A DNA stretch of 64,000 nt from Aquabacterium sp. (lineage in GTDB: Bacteria > Pseudomonadota > Gammaproteobacteria > Burkholderiales > Burkholderiaceae_C), in the NCBI RefSeq assembly GCF_016234775.1, contig NZ_JACRAH010000051.1:55240-119239 (forward strand), given 5' to 3'. A program made the position numbers and the translations under genes. This document shows positions 1 to 9,853 of this stretch, piece after piece; the first letter of the stretch is position 1; the number at the start of each line of letters is the position of its first letter. The notes below the pieces were generated by a model. That model saw only the letters and a list, made by a program, of their open reading frames with translations, had not been told where the DNA came from and searched no databases.

Positions 1-1
1 C

Positions 2-2515
2 AGCAAGGCCGAAGTGGTTGCGGGCGCCGTCAACAAGGTGGCCTTCCCGTATTTCGGTGGCATCGATACGCCGAACTTCCCGTCCAACAAGCAAGGCGAT
101 GTGCTGCTGCGCAATGTGCCTATGCAGCGCTTGAGCATCCAGCAAGACGGCCAGACCAAGGAAGTCTGGGTGGCCACCGTGTTCGACCTGCAGGTGGCCA
201 GCTACGGGGTGTTCCGCGGTCTGAAGACCGCCCAGGGCGAGTTGGTGGACGACGGCGCCAAGTCCTTTGACGACAACGTGCCTTACACACCCGCATGGCA
301 AGAGCAGATCACTGGCACGCCCCGTGCCCAGGTGCTCGCCGTGGCGCGTCAGTTCGCCGACAACGCCGACAAAACCAAGGGCAAGTCCATGGTCATCATC
401 GGCGCCGCGATGAACCATTGGTATCACTGCGATATGAACTACCGAGGCATCATCAATATGTTGATGATGTGTGGTTGTGTCGGCCAATCTGGTGGTGGTT
501 GGGCCCACTACGTGGGTCAGGAAAAGCTGCGGCCACAAACTGGCTGGACGGCGTTGGCCTTTGCCCTGGACTGGGCGCGTCCGCCACGTCAGCAGAACTC
601 CACCAGCTTCTTCTATGCGCACACCGACCAGTGGCGTTACGAAAAGCTGGGCGTCAACGAGGTACTCTCGCCGTTGGCTGACAAGCGCAAGTTTGGCGGC
701 AGCATGATCGACTACAACGTGCGTTCCGAGCGCATGGGCTGGTTGCCGTCGGCGCCGCAACTGCAAACCAACCCGCTGAAGGTCATCAAGGACGCGCAAG
801 CACAGGGTATGGATGCCAAGGACTATGCGGTTCAGGCGCTCAAGGCCGGTACGCTCAAGATGTCCTGCGAGGACCCTGATAACCCACTGAATTGGCCGCG
901 CAACATGTTCGTGTGGCGCTCCAATATTCTGGGTTCATCAGGCAAAGGTCACGAGTACTTCCTCAAGCACCTGCTGGGTACCAGTCACGGTGTGCAAGGC
1001 AAGGATCTGGGTGCCAACGACGCCAAGCCTCAGGAGGTGGAATGGCACGCTCAGGCGCCGGAAGGCAAGCTGGACTTGTTGGTCACGCTGGACTTCCGCA
1101 TGAGCACCACATGCCTGTACTCGGACATCGTGTTGCCCACAGCGACATGGTACGAAAAGAACGACCTCAACACCTCTGACATGCACCCTTTCATCCACCC
1201 GCTGTCCGCAGCGGTGGACCCTGCATGGGAGGCCCGTTCCGACTGGGAGATCTACAAGGGTTTCGCCCAGAAGTTCTCCGAAGTGTGCGTGGGTCACCTG
1301 GGCGTCGAAAAGGAAGTGGTGCTCACACCAATCATGCACGATACGGCCGCCGAGCTGGCTCAGCCATTCGGTGTGCAGGAATGGAAGAAGGGTGAGATCG
1401 ATCTGGTTCCTGGTAAGACTGCACCGCAGATCACTGTGGTCGAACGCGACTATCCCAACACCTTCAAGCGCTTCACTTCTCTGGGCCCGCTGATGAGCAA
1501 GTTGGGCAATGGTGGCAAGGGCATCGGCTGGAACACACAAGACGAAGTCAATGGCCTGGCCAGTCTCAACGGCGTCGTGCGCGAAGAGGGGACCACCAAG
1601 GGCTTGCCACGCATCGTGTCTGACATTGACGCGACTGAGGTGGTATTGATGCTGGCACCCGAGACCAACGGGCATGTCGCAGTCAAGGCATGGGAGGCGT
1701 TGGGCAAGCAGACAGGCCGCGATCACACCCACCTGGCACTGCATCGTGAAGACGAGAAGATCCGCTACCGCGACATCCAGGCGCAGCCTCGCAAGATCAT
1801 TTCCTCGCCGACCTGGTCTGGCCTGGAAAGCGAGAAGGTGTCTTACAACGCGGGCTACACCAACGTGCACGAGCTGATTCCATGGCGCACCCTCACTGGA
1901 CGTCAGCAGTTCTATATGGATCACCCCTGGATGATCGCCTTTGGCGAGGGCTTTGTGTCCTACCGTCCGCCGGTGGACCTCAAGACGCTCGACGATGTGG
2001 CCGGTGTCAAGCCCAATGGCAACAAGGAGATCGCGCTCAACTTCATCACGCCGCACCAGAAGTGGGGCATTCACTCCACCTACTCCGACAACCTGTTGAT
2101 GCTCACGCTCAACCGTGGTGGGCCGGTAATCTGGTTGAGTGAAGACGACGCCAAGAGCGCAGGCATCGTGGACAACGACTGGGTCGAGCTGTTCAACACA
2201 AACGGTGCGATCGCAGCCCGTGCGGTGGTGAGTCAGCGTGTGAACCCTGGCATGACCATGATGTACCACGCCCAGGAGAAGATCGTGAACACACCTGGCT
2301 CCGAGATCACTGGTGCCCGAGGCGGTATTCACAACTCGGTGACGCGTGTGGTGCTCAAGCCTACGCACATGATCGGTGGCTATGCCCAGTTCAGCTACGG
2401 CTTCAACTACTACGGAACCATCGGTACCAACCGCGACGAGTTCGTGATCGTTCGCAAGATGAACAAGGTTGACTGGCTGGATGACGAGGCCACAACCGAA
2501 GGAGTACACGCATGA
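2..2515 (+). CDS. narG: Respiratory nitrate reductase alpha subunit, 3' part only
   Basis: Molybdopterin-containing catalytic subunit of the membrane-bound nitrate reductase, which reduces nitrate to nitrite on the cytoplasmic face. The reading frame is open to the left edge, so about 838 C-terminal residues of a protein normally near 1,240 are present. The N-terminal FS0 cluster ligands and the Mo-ligand region lie outside the window. Visible family features are the segment around NHWYHCDMNYRG, the Cys-rich MMCGCVGQSGGGW stretch, and DIVLPTATWYEKNDLNTSD, the typical molybdopterin-oxidoreductase substrate channel region. The C-terminal part is the molydopterin-dinucleotide-binding domain (GGPVIWLSEDDA onward). 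The stop overlaps the narH start by ATGA, so translation is coupled. Identification is secure from sequence and from the following narHJI. Confidence 0.97.
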   Translation, partial: SKAEVVAGAVNKVAFPYFGGIDTPNFPSNKQGDVLLRNVPMQRLSIQQDGQTKEVWVATVFDLQVASYGVFRGLKTAQGELVDDGAKSFDDNVPYTPAWQEQITGTPRAQVLAVARQFADNADKTKGKSMVIIGAAMNHWYHCDMNYRGIINMLMMCGCVGQSGGGWAHYVGQEKLRPQTGWTALAFALDWARPPRQQNSTSFFYAHTDQWRYEKLGVNEVLSPLADKRKFGGSMIDYNVRSERMGWLPSAPQLQTNPLKVIKDAQAQGMDAKDYAVQALKAGTLKMSCEDPDNPLNWPRNMFVWRSNILGSSGKGHEYFLKHLLGTSHGVQGKDLGANDAKPQEVEWHAQAPEGKLDLLVTLDFRMSTTCLYSDIVLPTATWYEKNDLNTSDMHPFIHPLSAAVDPAWEARSDWEIYKGFAQKFSEVCVGHLGVEKEVVLTPIMHDTAAELAQPFGVQEWKKGEIDLVPGKTAPQITVVERDYPNTFKRFTSLGPLMSKLGNGGKGIGWNTQDEVNGLASLNGVVREEGTTKGLPRIVSDIDATEVVLMLAPETNGHVAVKAWEALGKQTGRDHTHLALHREDEKIRYRDIQAQPRKIISSPTWSGLESEKVSYNAGYTNVHELIPWRTLTGRQQFYMDHPWMIAFGEGFVSYRPPVDLKTLDDVAGVKPNGNKEIALNFITPHQKWGIHSTYSDNLLMLTLNRGGPVIWLSEDDAKSAGIVDNDWVELFNTNGAIAARAVVSQRVNPGMTMMYHAQEKIVNTPGSEITGARGGIHNSVTRVVLKPTHMIGGYAQFSYGFNYYGTIGTNRDEFVIVRKMNKVDWLDDEATTEGVHA

Positions 2516-4035
2516 AAATCCGCGCTCAAATCGGCATGGTGCTGAATCTGGACAAGTGCATCGGTTGCCACACCTGTTCGGTGACCTGCAAGAACGTCTG
2601 GACCAGTCGCCCCGGCGTCGAGTACGCCTGGTTCAACAACGTCGAGACCAAACCCGGTATTGGTTACCCCAAGGAGTGGGAGAACCAGGATAAGTGGAAT
2701 GGTGGCTGGGTTCGCAAGTCGGACGGCACGATTGCGCCTCGCCAAGGCGGCAAGCTGAGCCTCCTGATGAAGATCTTCGCCAACCCCAATCTGCCGGAGA
2801 TCGACGACTACTACGAGCCCTTCACGTTCGATTACGAACACCTGCAGTCGGCACCGAAGATGAAGGCCGCACCGACCGCCCGCCCACGCAGTTTGATCAC
2901 AGGTCAGCGCATGGAGAAGATCGAGTGGGGCCCCAACTGGGAAGAAATTCTGGGTGGCGAGTTCAGCAAGCGCAGCAAGGACAAGAACTTCGACGATATC
3001 CAGAAGGATATCTACGGTCAGTTCGAGAACACCTTCATGATGTACTTGCCTCGCCTGTGCGAGCACTGCCTGAATCCGGCATGTGTAGCATCGTGCCCGT
3101 CGGGCTCGATCTACAAGCGCGAGGAAGACGGCATTGTCCTGATTGATCAGGATAAGTGTCGCGGCTGGCGCATGTGCGTCTCCGGTTGTCCGTACAAGAA
3201 GATCTATTACAACTGGCAGTCTGGCAAGGCCGAGAAGTGCATCTTCTGCTACCCCCGTATCGAAGCCGGTCAACCGACCGTGTGCTCGGAAACCTGCGTG
3301 GGCCGCATCCGCTATCTGGGCGTGCTGCTGTATGACGCAGACCGCATCGAGGAGGCCGCCAGCGTCGAGCAGGACCGCGATCTCTACCAGGCCCAACTGG
3401 ACGTCTTCCTGAATCCCAACGATCCGAAGGTGATCGAGCAGGCCCGCAAGGACGGTATCCCGGAAGCCTGGCTGGTGGCTGCCCGCAACAGCCCGGTCTA
3501 CAAGATGGCCGTGGATTGGAAGGTCGCATTGCCGCTGCACCCAGAGTACCGTACCTTGCCCATGGTCTGGTATGTGCCACCGCTGTCGCCGATCCAGTCG
3601 GCTGCCAACAGTGGCCAGATTGGCGTCAACGGCGAGATCCCTGATGTCAACCAGTTGCGCATACCCGTCAAGTACTTGGCAAACTTGCTGACAGCTGGCG
3701 ACACCATGCCGGTGACGCGCGCCCTGGAACGCATGCTGGCCATGCGCGGCTACATGCGCAGCAAGCATGTGGATGGCGTGGAGAACAAGCGTGTGCTGGA
3801 GCAGGTCGGCATGGACCAACACACCGTGGAAGACATGTACCACGTGATGGCGATTGCCAACTACGAAGACCGTTTCGTGATCCCTTCCGCTCACCGTGAA
3901 TACGCCGAAAATGCTTTCGATGTGCGCGGTGGCTGTGGCTTCTCCTTTGGCAATGGCTGCTCAGATGGCGCCACGGACACCAGCTTGTTCGGCAGCAAGA
4001 AGAAGCGCACCATTCCCATCAAGTCGGAGGTTTGA
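2512..4035 (+). CDS. narH: Respiratory nitrate reductase beta subunit (Fe-S)
   Basis: Electron-transfer subunit of NarGHI, carrying three 4Fe-4S clusters and one 3Fe-4S cluster between NarI hemes and NarG. Length is 507 residues, normal for the family. The first ferredoxin motif is CIGCHTCSVTCKNVW near residue 16. The second group is CEHCLNPACVASCP near residue 184. The third is CRGWRMCVSGCP near residue 217, where Trp replaces a Cys, as expected for the 3Fe-4S site. A fourth group, CIFC...CSETCVGR, follows near 244-263. The ATG overlaps the narG stop codon. A strong GGAGG just before the stop serves narJ. Confidence 0.98.
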   Translation: MKIRAQIGMVLNLDKCIGCHTCSVTCKNVWTSRPGVEYAWFNNVETKPGIGYPKEWENQDKWNGGWVRKSDGTIAPRQGGKLSLLMKIFANPNLPEIDDYYEPFTFDYEHLQSAPKMKAAPTARPRSLITGQRMEKIEWGPNWEEILGGEFSKRSKDKNFDDIQKDIYGQFENTFMMYLPRLCEHCLNPACVASCPSGSIYKREEDGIVLIDQDKCRGWRMCVSGCPYKKIYYNWQSGKAEKCIFCYPRIEAGQPTVCSETCVGRIRYLGVLLYDADRIEEAASVEQDRDLYQAQLDVFLNPNDPKVIEQARKDGIPEAWLVAARNSPVYKMAVDWKVALPLHPEYRTLPMVWYVPPLSPIQSAANSGQIGVNGEIPDVNQLRIPVKYLANLLTAGDTMPVTRALERMLAMRGYMRSKHVDGVENKRVLEQVGMDQHTVEDMYHVMAIANYEDRFVIPSAHREYAENAFDVRGGCGFSFGNGCSDGATDTSLFGSKKKRTIPIKSEV

Positions 4036-4037
4036 AC

Positions 4038-4733
4038 ATGATGACAACCCCCTACACCCTGCGTGCCTTGGCTCGGATGCTCACCTATCCGGACGCAGCC
4101 TTGCGCGAGCTGGTACCTGACTTGCAAAAGGTGCTCGTGAGTGAGTCTGTTTTGTCGCCGGCTCGCCTGCGTGGCCTGAACATGTTGTTGGGCTCCCTGG
4201 TTGATCAAGACGTGATGGAAGTGGAGCAGGCCTACGTCGAGCTGTTCGACCGTGGCCGCGCCACGTCCTTGCACCTGTTCGAGCATGTGCATGGCGACTC
4301 CCGAGATCGTGGCCCGGCCATGATCGACCTGGTCAAGACCTACGAACAAGGTGGCTTGTTACTGGATCCCGACAAGATCGGAGGCGAGTTGCCTGACTAT
4401 CTGCCGGTGGTGCTGGAGTTCGCCTCCACCTTGCCGGCGGCGCAGATGCGGGAATTCCTGTCTGAGATCGCGCACATTCTCAATGCTGTCCACGCAGCCT
4501 TGATCAAGCGCCGCAGCCTGTACGCCCACGTGCTGGCAGCCGTGTTGGAGATCGGTCAGCAAGAGATCGCCACACCGGATGTGCCGGAAGACGAGGATCT
4601 GGACGCTGCCTGGGCAGAGCCTGAAGCCTTTGCCGGGTGCACCAGCAAAGGCCAACAAAGCCCTAGTCAGCCGCAGCCCATTCAGATCGTGCGGCGTACT
4701 ACATCGACACCACAACGAGGAGCAGCAGCATGA
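4038..4733 (+). CDS. narJ: Nitrate reductase molybdenum cofactor assembly chaperone
   Basis: Cytoplasmic chaperone (NarJ/TorD family) that binds apo-NarG and allows Mo-cofactor insertion before membrane attachment. The protein is 231 residues and begins MMTTPYTLRALARML. The signature region EQAYVELFDRGRATSLHLFEHVHGDSRDRG around residue 70 is diagnostic for NarJ. The start at 4038 is chosen because GGAGG at 4026-4030 has ideal spacing; a TTG four bases after the narH frame end is less likely. The last ~45 residues are polar and low in complexity. The stop overlaps the narI start by ATGA. Confidence 0.96.
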   Translation: MMTTPYTLRALARMLTYPDAALRELVPDLQKVLVSESVLSPARLRGLNMLLGSLVDQDVMEVEQAYVELFDRGRATSLHLFEHVHGDSRDRGPAMIDLVKTYEQGGLLLDPDKIGGELPDYLPVVLEFASTLPAAQMREFLSEIAHILNAVHAALIKRRSLYAHVLAAVLEIGQQEIATPDVPEDEDLDAAWAEPEAFAGCTSKGQQSPSQPQPIQIVRRTTSTPQRGAAA

Positions 4734-5425
4734 GCCTCTCTCATCAATTCGTATTCGGCATCTATCCCTACATCTGCGGCGCCATCTTCCTGTTGGGCAG
4801 TCTGATCCGCTTTGATCGCGACCAGTACACCTGGCGCAGCGAATCCAGCCAGATGCTCTCTACTGGCAGCCTGCGTGTGGGTTCCAACCTGTTTCACCTG
4901 GGCATCATCGGCTTGTTTTTCGGGCACTTCTTCGGCATGCTGACGCCGCCTGAGATCATCCACGCACTGGGTGTGACGGCCTCTCAGAAGCAGTTGCTGG
5001 CCGTGGTGGCCGGCGGCACGTTGGGCAGTCTTGGTCTGATCGGGCTCATCATCCTGATCCATCGCCGCCTGAGCAACAGCCGCATCCGTGCTACTTCCCG
5101 TGGCCGTGATTTTCTGGTTTTGTTCTGGATCCTGGCGACCTTGATGCTGGGCTTGTCCACCATTCCTCTGTCACTGCACCACAGCGATGGTGGCGAAATG
5201 CTCAAGCTGATGTCATGGGCGCAACATCTGGTGACATTCCAGGGTGATGCGCCAAGCTTCATCGCGGATGCATCCATGGTGTTCAAGGTTCATATGTTCA
5301 TGGGCATGTCGCTGTTCGCGATCTTTCCCTTCACCCGTCTTGTTCATGTGTGGAGCGGGTTTGCCGTTGCAGGCTATGTGCTGCGTCCTTGGCAAGTGGT
5401 GCGTAGCCGTCGCACCGGTCTGTGA
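4730..5425 (+). CDS. narI: Respiratory nitrate reductase gamma subunit (cytochrome b)
   Basis: Membrane cytochrome b subunit that oxidises quinol at the periplasmic side and passes electrons to NarH. It has 231 residues with five predicted transmembrane helices, beginning with QFVFGIYPYICGAIFLLGSL. Histidines for two b hemes are visible in FHLGIIGLFFGHFFGM (second helix) and in the C-terminal KVHMFMGMSLFAIFPFTRLVHVWSG. Translationally coupled to narJ. A GTG at 5422 overlaps the end of this gene but the next gene more likely starts at 5446. Confidence 0.97.
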   Translation: MSLSHQFVFGIYPYICGAIFLLGSLIRFDRDQYTWRSESSQMLSTGSLRVGSNLFHLGIIGLFFGHFFGMLTPPEIIHALGVTASQKQLLAVVAGGTLGSLGLIGLIILIHRRLSNSRIRATSRGRDFLVLFWILATLMLGLSTIPLSLHHSDGGEMLKLMSWAQHLVTFQGDAPSFIADASMVFKVHMFMGMSLFAIFPFTRLVHVWSGFAVAGYVLRPWQVVRSRRTGL

Positions 5426-5445
5426 TATTTTCAAAGGGAATAGCC

Positions 5446-6234
5446 ATGTTGCCGGAAAACCTTGATCTTCCCGCTGTATTGAGAGTTGGTCAGGTGATCC
5501 TGGCTGATGACGAGATGGGCTTGTCGGACGCCGAAAAGCGTCAGCGCGCCAGTCTGGAGTTGCTGCGGCAGGCTGCCATTGAGGTGGGCCTGCTCGCAGC
5601 CAGCGACGCGCCACCGCAGGGTGGTGTCTTCACGGAAGAAGCGATCGAAGCCATTGACCGCTATCTGCTGGAGCATGTGACCGTGCCCGAACCTGACGAA
5701 GAGGCGTGCAGGCGATACCATGCGGCTCACGCAGCCAAGTACGCCATCGGTGAGGCCATTCAGGCTCGTCACATCTTGTTTGCCGTGACGCCAGGCGTTG
5801 ATGTGCAAGCCTTGCGTGCACGTGCCGAGCAGGCCTTGCTGGACGTGCGTGCTGATCCGGAACGATTCGGCGAGGTTGCCCGTGAGTTGTCGAACTGCCC
5901 GTCTAGTGAAAAGGGCGGAGATCTGGGTTGGCTGACCGCCCAGGATTGCGCCCCGGAGTTCGCCAAGGAGTTGTTTGCGCAGGACGAGGCTCAGGCCAAT
6001 GTGGGCGTCTTGCCTCGTCTGGTGCACAGCCGATTCGGCCTGCATGTGGTGGAAGTGCTGGCACGTCAGGCAGGGCAGGCCCAGCCCTACGAAGTGGTAC
6101 GCCAAGCCGTGGCGCAGGCCCTGCACCAGCAGGCCTGGATCACCGCTTTGCGTCAAACCATGAGCGTGCTGGCATCTCGTTGGGATGTGCAGGGTATAGA
6201 TCTGAATTCGGCGGATTCACCTTTGCTACAGTGA
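5446..6234 (+). CDS. PpiC-type peptidyl-prolyl cis-trans isomerase (NifM-like) in the nar operon
   Basis: Protein of 262 residues with a parvulin rotamase domain at about 105-210. The domain shows ARHILFAVTPGVD at its start, the LSNCPSSEKGGDLGWL loop in the middle, and SRFGLHVVEVL at the end. The N-terminal ~100 residues are helical and resemble NifM/PpiC chaperone domains. No signal peptide is visible, so it probably acts in the cytoplasm, where NarGHJ also mature. It starts 20 bp after narI with AAGGGAA upstream of ATG 5446. The position implies a helper role in folding or maturation of nitrate reductase; that role is inferred, not shown by the sequence. Confidence 0.9.
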   Translation: MLPENLDLPAVLRVGQVILADDEMGLSDAEKRQRASLELLRQAAIEVGLLAASDAPPQGGVFTEEAIEAIDRYLLEHVTVPEPDEEACRRYHAAHAAKYAIGEAIQARHILFAVTPGVDVQALRARAEQALLDVRADPERFGEVARELSNCPSSEKGGDLGWLTAQDCAPEFAKELFAQDEAQANVGVLPRLVHSRFGLHVVEVLARQAGQAQPYEVVRQAVAQALHQQAWITALRQTMSVLASRWDVQGIDLNSADSPLLQ

Positions 6235-6240
6235 TCATCC

Positions 6241-6942
6241 ATGGATGACCATTTACTGGAGCGCCTGCGGCGCTTCCACAACGACTTCTTCCCTGACTAC
6301 AAGGACAAGTTCCAAAACCTGGTAGAGCAGGGGCAGCACCCGACGATCCTGTTCGTTGGGTGCTCGGACTCTCGTCTCGTGCCCTACATGCTCACAGGCA
6401 CGGGCCCTGGCGAGCTGTTTATCGTTCGCAACGTGGGGGCGCTGGTGCCACCCTATAACGGCCTGCACGGCTTGCATGGCACGGCCGCTGCCATTGAGTA
6501 CGCTGTGCTCAATCTGCACGTGAGTCACATCATCGTGTGCGGGCACTCTCACTGCGGGGCCATGAAGGCCTTGTACGAAGAGATTTCGCCGGAGGCCAAA
6601 AACCTGCAGGCGTGGCTGGATCTGGCCCGTGAAGCGGCCTTGCCGGTTCAGGTGTCCGAGGAGGCCCTGCGGCGTACGGAGCAACGCTCAATCGTGCTGC
6701 AGTTGGAGCGGCTGATGGACTATCCCATGGTGCGGCAACGCGTGGAAAAACGCCAGATTTCACTACACGGATGGCACTACGTCATTGAAGAGGGCGAGGT
6801 ACATGTGTTTGACGTGAAGTCCGGCAGTTTCGTGCCTGCTTCTCACGCCGAGCACAGCGGGACGGGCCCCTACCAGGATGTCGATCCAGATAGTGGCTCC
6901 ATCTTCAACGAGGTGGACGCGTCCTGGTATCAGGGGCGCTGA
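6241..6942 (+). CDS. can: Beta-class carbonic anhydrase
   Basis: Interconverts CO2 and bicarbonate. The 233-residue protein carries the zinc site CSDSR (Cys41, Asp43, Arg45) and GHSHCG (His102, Cys105), all required residues being present. It begins 6 bp after the prolyl isomerase stop, so it is probably co-transcribed with the nar genes. Such linkage is reasonable where respiration changes the inorganic carbon balance, but that link is inference. The final ~25 residues (after HVFDVKSG) are a hydrophilic tail. Confidence 0.95.
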   Translation: MDDHLLERLRRFHNDFFPDYKDKFQNLVEQGQHPTILFVGCSDSRLVPYMLTGTGPGELFIVRNVGALVPPYNGLHGLHGTAAAIEYAVLNLHVSHIIVCGHSHCGAMKALYEEISPEAKNLQAWLDLAREAALPVQVSEEALRRTEQRSIVLQLERLMDYPMVRQRVEKRQISLHGWHYVIEEGEVHVFDVKSGSFVPASHAEHSGTGPYQDVDPDSGSIFNEVDASWYQGR

Positions 6943-7014
6943 TGCGTCAAACGGGCGTCATGGCTGTCGTCCGAAATGCTTAGCTCCTTTACCCTAGTGA
7001 ATCTGTTGGCCATA

Positions 7015-7057
7015 TTTGCGCCTTGTCAAATCCATGCTTTTTGTGGGTGCCCAGAAT
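7015..7057 (+). promoter_or_regulatory. Crp/Fnr-type box and -10 element of the first dnr-like gene
   Basis: TTTGCGCCTTGTCAAA at 7015-7030 is a near-perfect inverted repeat of the Crp/Fnr type. A -10 hexamer CAGAAT lies at 7052-7057. Box centre to -10 spacing fits class II activation with a start near 7064. The same box type, spacing and -10 occur before the second dnr-like gene (17778-17820). Confidence 0.6.
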
Positions 7058-7089
7058 GAACTCAGGTTCATGGGAATTCGAGGAGCAAT

Positions 7090-7788
7090 ATGATGGGTTC
7101 GCGCAGACTGAATGTGGTGTCCTACCTGGGCAGCCTGGCCTTGTTCAAGGACATGTCGGCGCCGGAGTTGGCGCGGATCGCTGCGGCGTCCAGTGTCAGG
7201 CGCCTGTCGCGAGGGCAGGAGATGTTTCACTCCGGGCAGGTGTGCGAAGGTTTGTACTTCGTCATCGACGGCATGATCAAGCTGTACGCCAAGGCGCCTA
7301 GTGGTCAGGAAAAGGTCATGGAGGTGATAGGTGCTGGCGGTTGCGTGTCAGAAGCCTTGATGTTCAGCGAAGGTGCCCACAGCGTGAACGCCAGTGTGCT
7401 GATGGATGTGCAGTTGCTGGTGGTGCCAAGGGACGTGCTGGTCAACGAGATCGAGCACAACGCTGGCCTGGCCATGCGTTTGCTCAAGGGCTTGTCCAGG
7501 CGAATGAATGGACTGGTCAAGGACATAGAAGCCGTGACCTTGCACTCAGGTGTCAAGCGGGTGGTGGACTACCTGCTGCATTCACCAGTCGTGGGGGATG
7601 TCCAAGACGTGAACAGGGATCTGACCGTGTCATTGCCTGCCAGCAAGGGCACGATTGCTTCCCTGTTGTCTGTGACGCCAGAGCATTTTTCTCGCATCCT
7701 GCACGACCTGCAAGCCCAAGGCTTGATCGAGGTGGAGCGGCGCCACATCCACATTCGGGATGCACATGGGCTGGCGCAGTTCTCCTGA
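7090..7788 (+). CDS. Crp/Fnr-family regulator, Dnr-like (copy 1)
   Basis: Transcription factor of 232 residues. A cyclic-nucleotide-binding-like sensor domain (about 15-130) is followed by a dimerisation helix and a C-terminal winged helix (about 150-225). The recognition helix has E-x-x-S-R (TPEHFSRIL), the set that contacts TTGA-type half-sites in FNR. There is no N-terminal Cys cluster, so it is not an oxygen-sensing FNR; similarity and location point to the NO-responsive Dnr/NnrR group, which binds heme. It lies just before norCB and has its own terminator-like hairpin. Tandem ATGs at 7090 and 7093 follow GAGGAG. A close paralogue is at 17861. Confidence 0.9.
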   Translation: MMGSRRLNVVSYLGSLALFKDMSAPELARIAAASSVRRLSRGQEMFHSGQVCEGLYFVIDGMIKLYAKAPSGQEKVMEVIGAGGCVSEALMFSEGAHSVNASVLMDVQLLVVPRDVLVNEIEHNAGLAMRLLKGLSRRMNGLVKDIEAVTLHSGVKRVVDYLLHSPVVGDVQDVNRDLTVSLPASKGTIASLLSVTPEHFSRILHDLQAQGLIEVERRHIHIRDAHGLAQFS

Positions 7789-7841
7789 TAGAGCGAGTTC
7801 ACCGCATGCTTTGGTGGTGACTAAGCCTGAAGAACGATGCG

Positions 7842-7863
7842 GGGCCTTCGGGCCCTGTTTCTT
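7842..7863 (+). terminator. Rho-independent terminator after dnr-like gene 1
   Basis: GGGCC (7842-7846), TTCG loop, GGCCC (7851-7855), followed by TGTTTCTT. The hairpin ends the regulator transcript and directly abuts the operator before norC. Confidence 0.6.
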
Positions 7864-7903
7864 GAAGCGGTTCAAGGAAATGTCTCAGGTCAAGCCCTAG
7901 GCT
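7862..7903 (+). promoter_or_regulatory. Dnr/FNR-type box and -10 of the nor operon
   Basis: TTGAAGCGGTTCAA at 7862-7875 is a perfect palindrome apart from the 4-bp centre. TAGGCT at 7898-7903 is placed exactly where a -10 hexamer belongs if the box is centred at -41.5 (start near 7910). Nearly the same 14-mer lies before nirS. Confidence 0.7.
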
Positions 7904-7934
7904 CTTGTCGTCCCTTGACAATAAGGAGAATGGC

Positions 7935-8372
7935 ATGACCCAGGGCAAGCAAGGCGGCTTTACCAAGCAGGCCGCCCGCAATATTTTTTATGGCGGCACC
8001 GTATTTTTCATACTCGTGTTCGCGGCCATCGTATTCGATACCGAGCAGAAGATTCCCAAGCGATCCAACGCCGAGAACATCACGGAAGCGGTAGTGCGTG
8101 GCAAGCACTTATGGGAGACGCGCAACTGCATCGGTTGCCACACGTTGCTGGGGGAAGGGGCCTATTTCGCACCTGAACTTGGCAACGTCTACACACGCCG
8201 TGGGCCCGAATTCATCAAGGCGTGGATCAAGGGGCAGCCCACGGGCGCACCGGGGCGTCGCCAGATGCCGCAGTTCAACTTCAGCGACCAGCAACTCGAT
8301 GACATGGTGGAGTTTCTCAAGTGGACCAATGGGGTCAACACCGAGAAGTGGCCTCCTAACGTCGAAGGTTGA
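7935..8372 (+). CDS. norC: Nitric oxide reductase cytochrome c subunit
   Basis: Membrane-anchored monoheme cytochrome c that feeds electrons to NorB for reduction of NO to N2O. The protein has 145 residues, with one N-terminal transmembrane anchor (about 17-36) and the heme motif CIGCH (Cys65, Cys68, His69). A Met ligand is available in RRQMPQFNFS. Start 7935 is supported by AAGGAG at 7923-7928; an in-frame upstream start at 7905 is near the predicted transcription start and can be dismissed. norB follows after 18 bp. Confidence 0.97.
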   Translation: MTQGKQGGFTKQAARNIFYGGTVFFILVFAAIVFDTEQKIPKRSNAENITEAVVRGKHLWETRNCIGCHTLLGEGAYFAPELGNVYTRRGPEFIKAWIKGQPTGAPGRRQMPQFNFSDQQLDDMVEFLKWTNGVNTEKWPPNVEG

Positions 8373-9821
<1,449 letters not shown>

Positions 9822-9853
9822 TAGAACCGACCCGTCAGCCTAGAGAGATCAGC

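Noticed and set aside
938..2509. Open frame of 523 codons antisense to narG
   Set aside because: It lies fully opposite narG, has a His/Val/Leu-rich composition typical of antisense frames in GC-rich genes, and shows no known domain.
2410..3894. Open frame of 494 codons antisense to narH
   Set aside because: Shadow of narH codon bias; no ribosome site and no recognisable domain.
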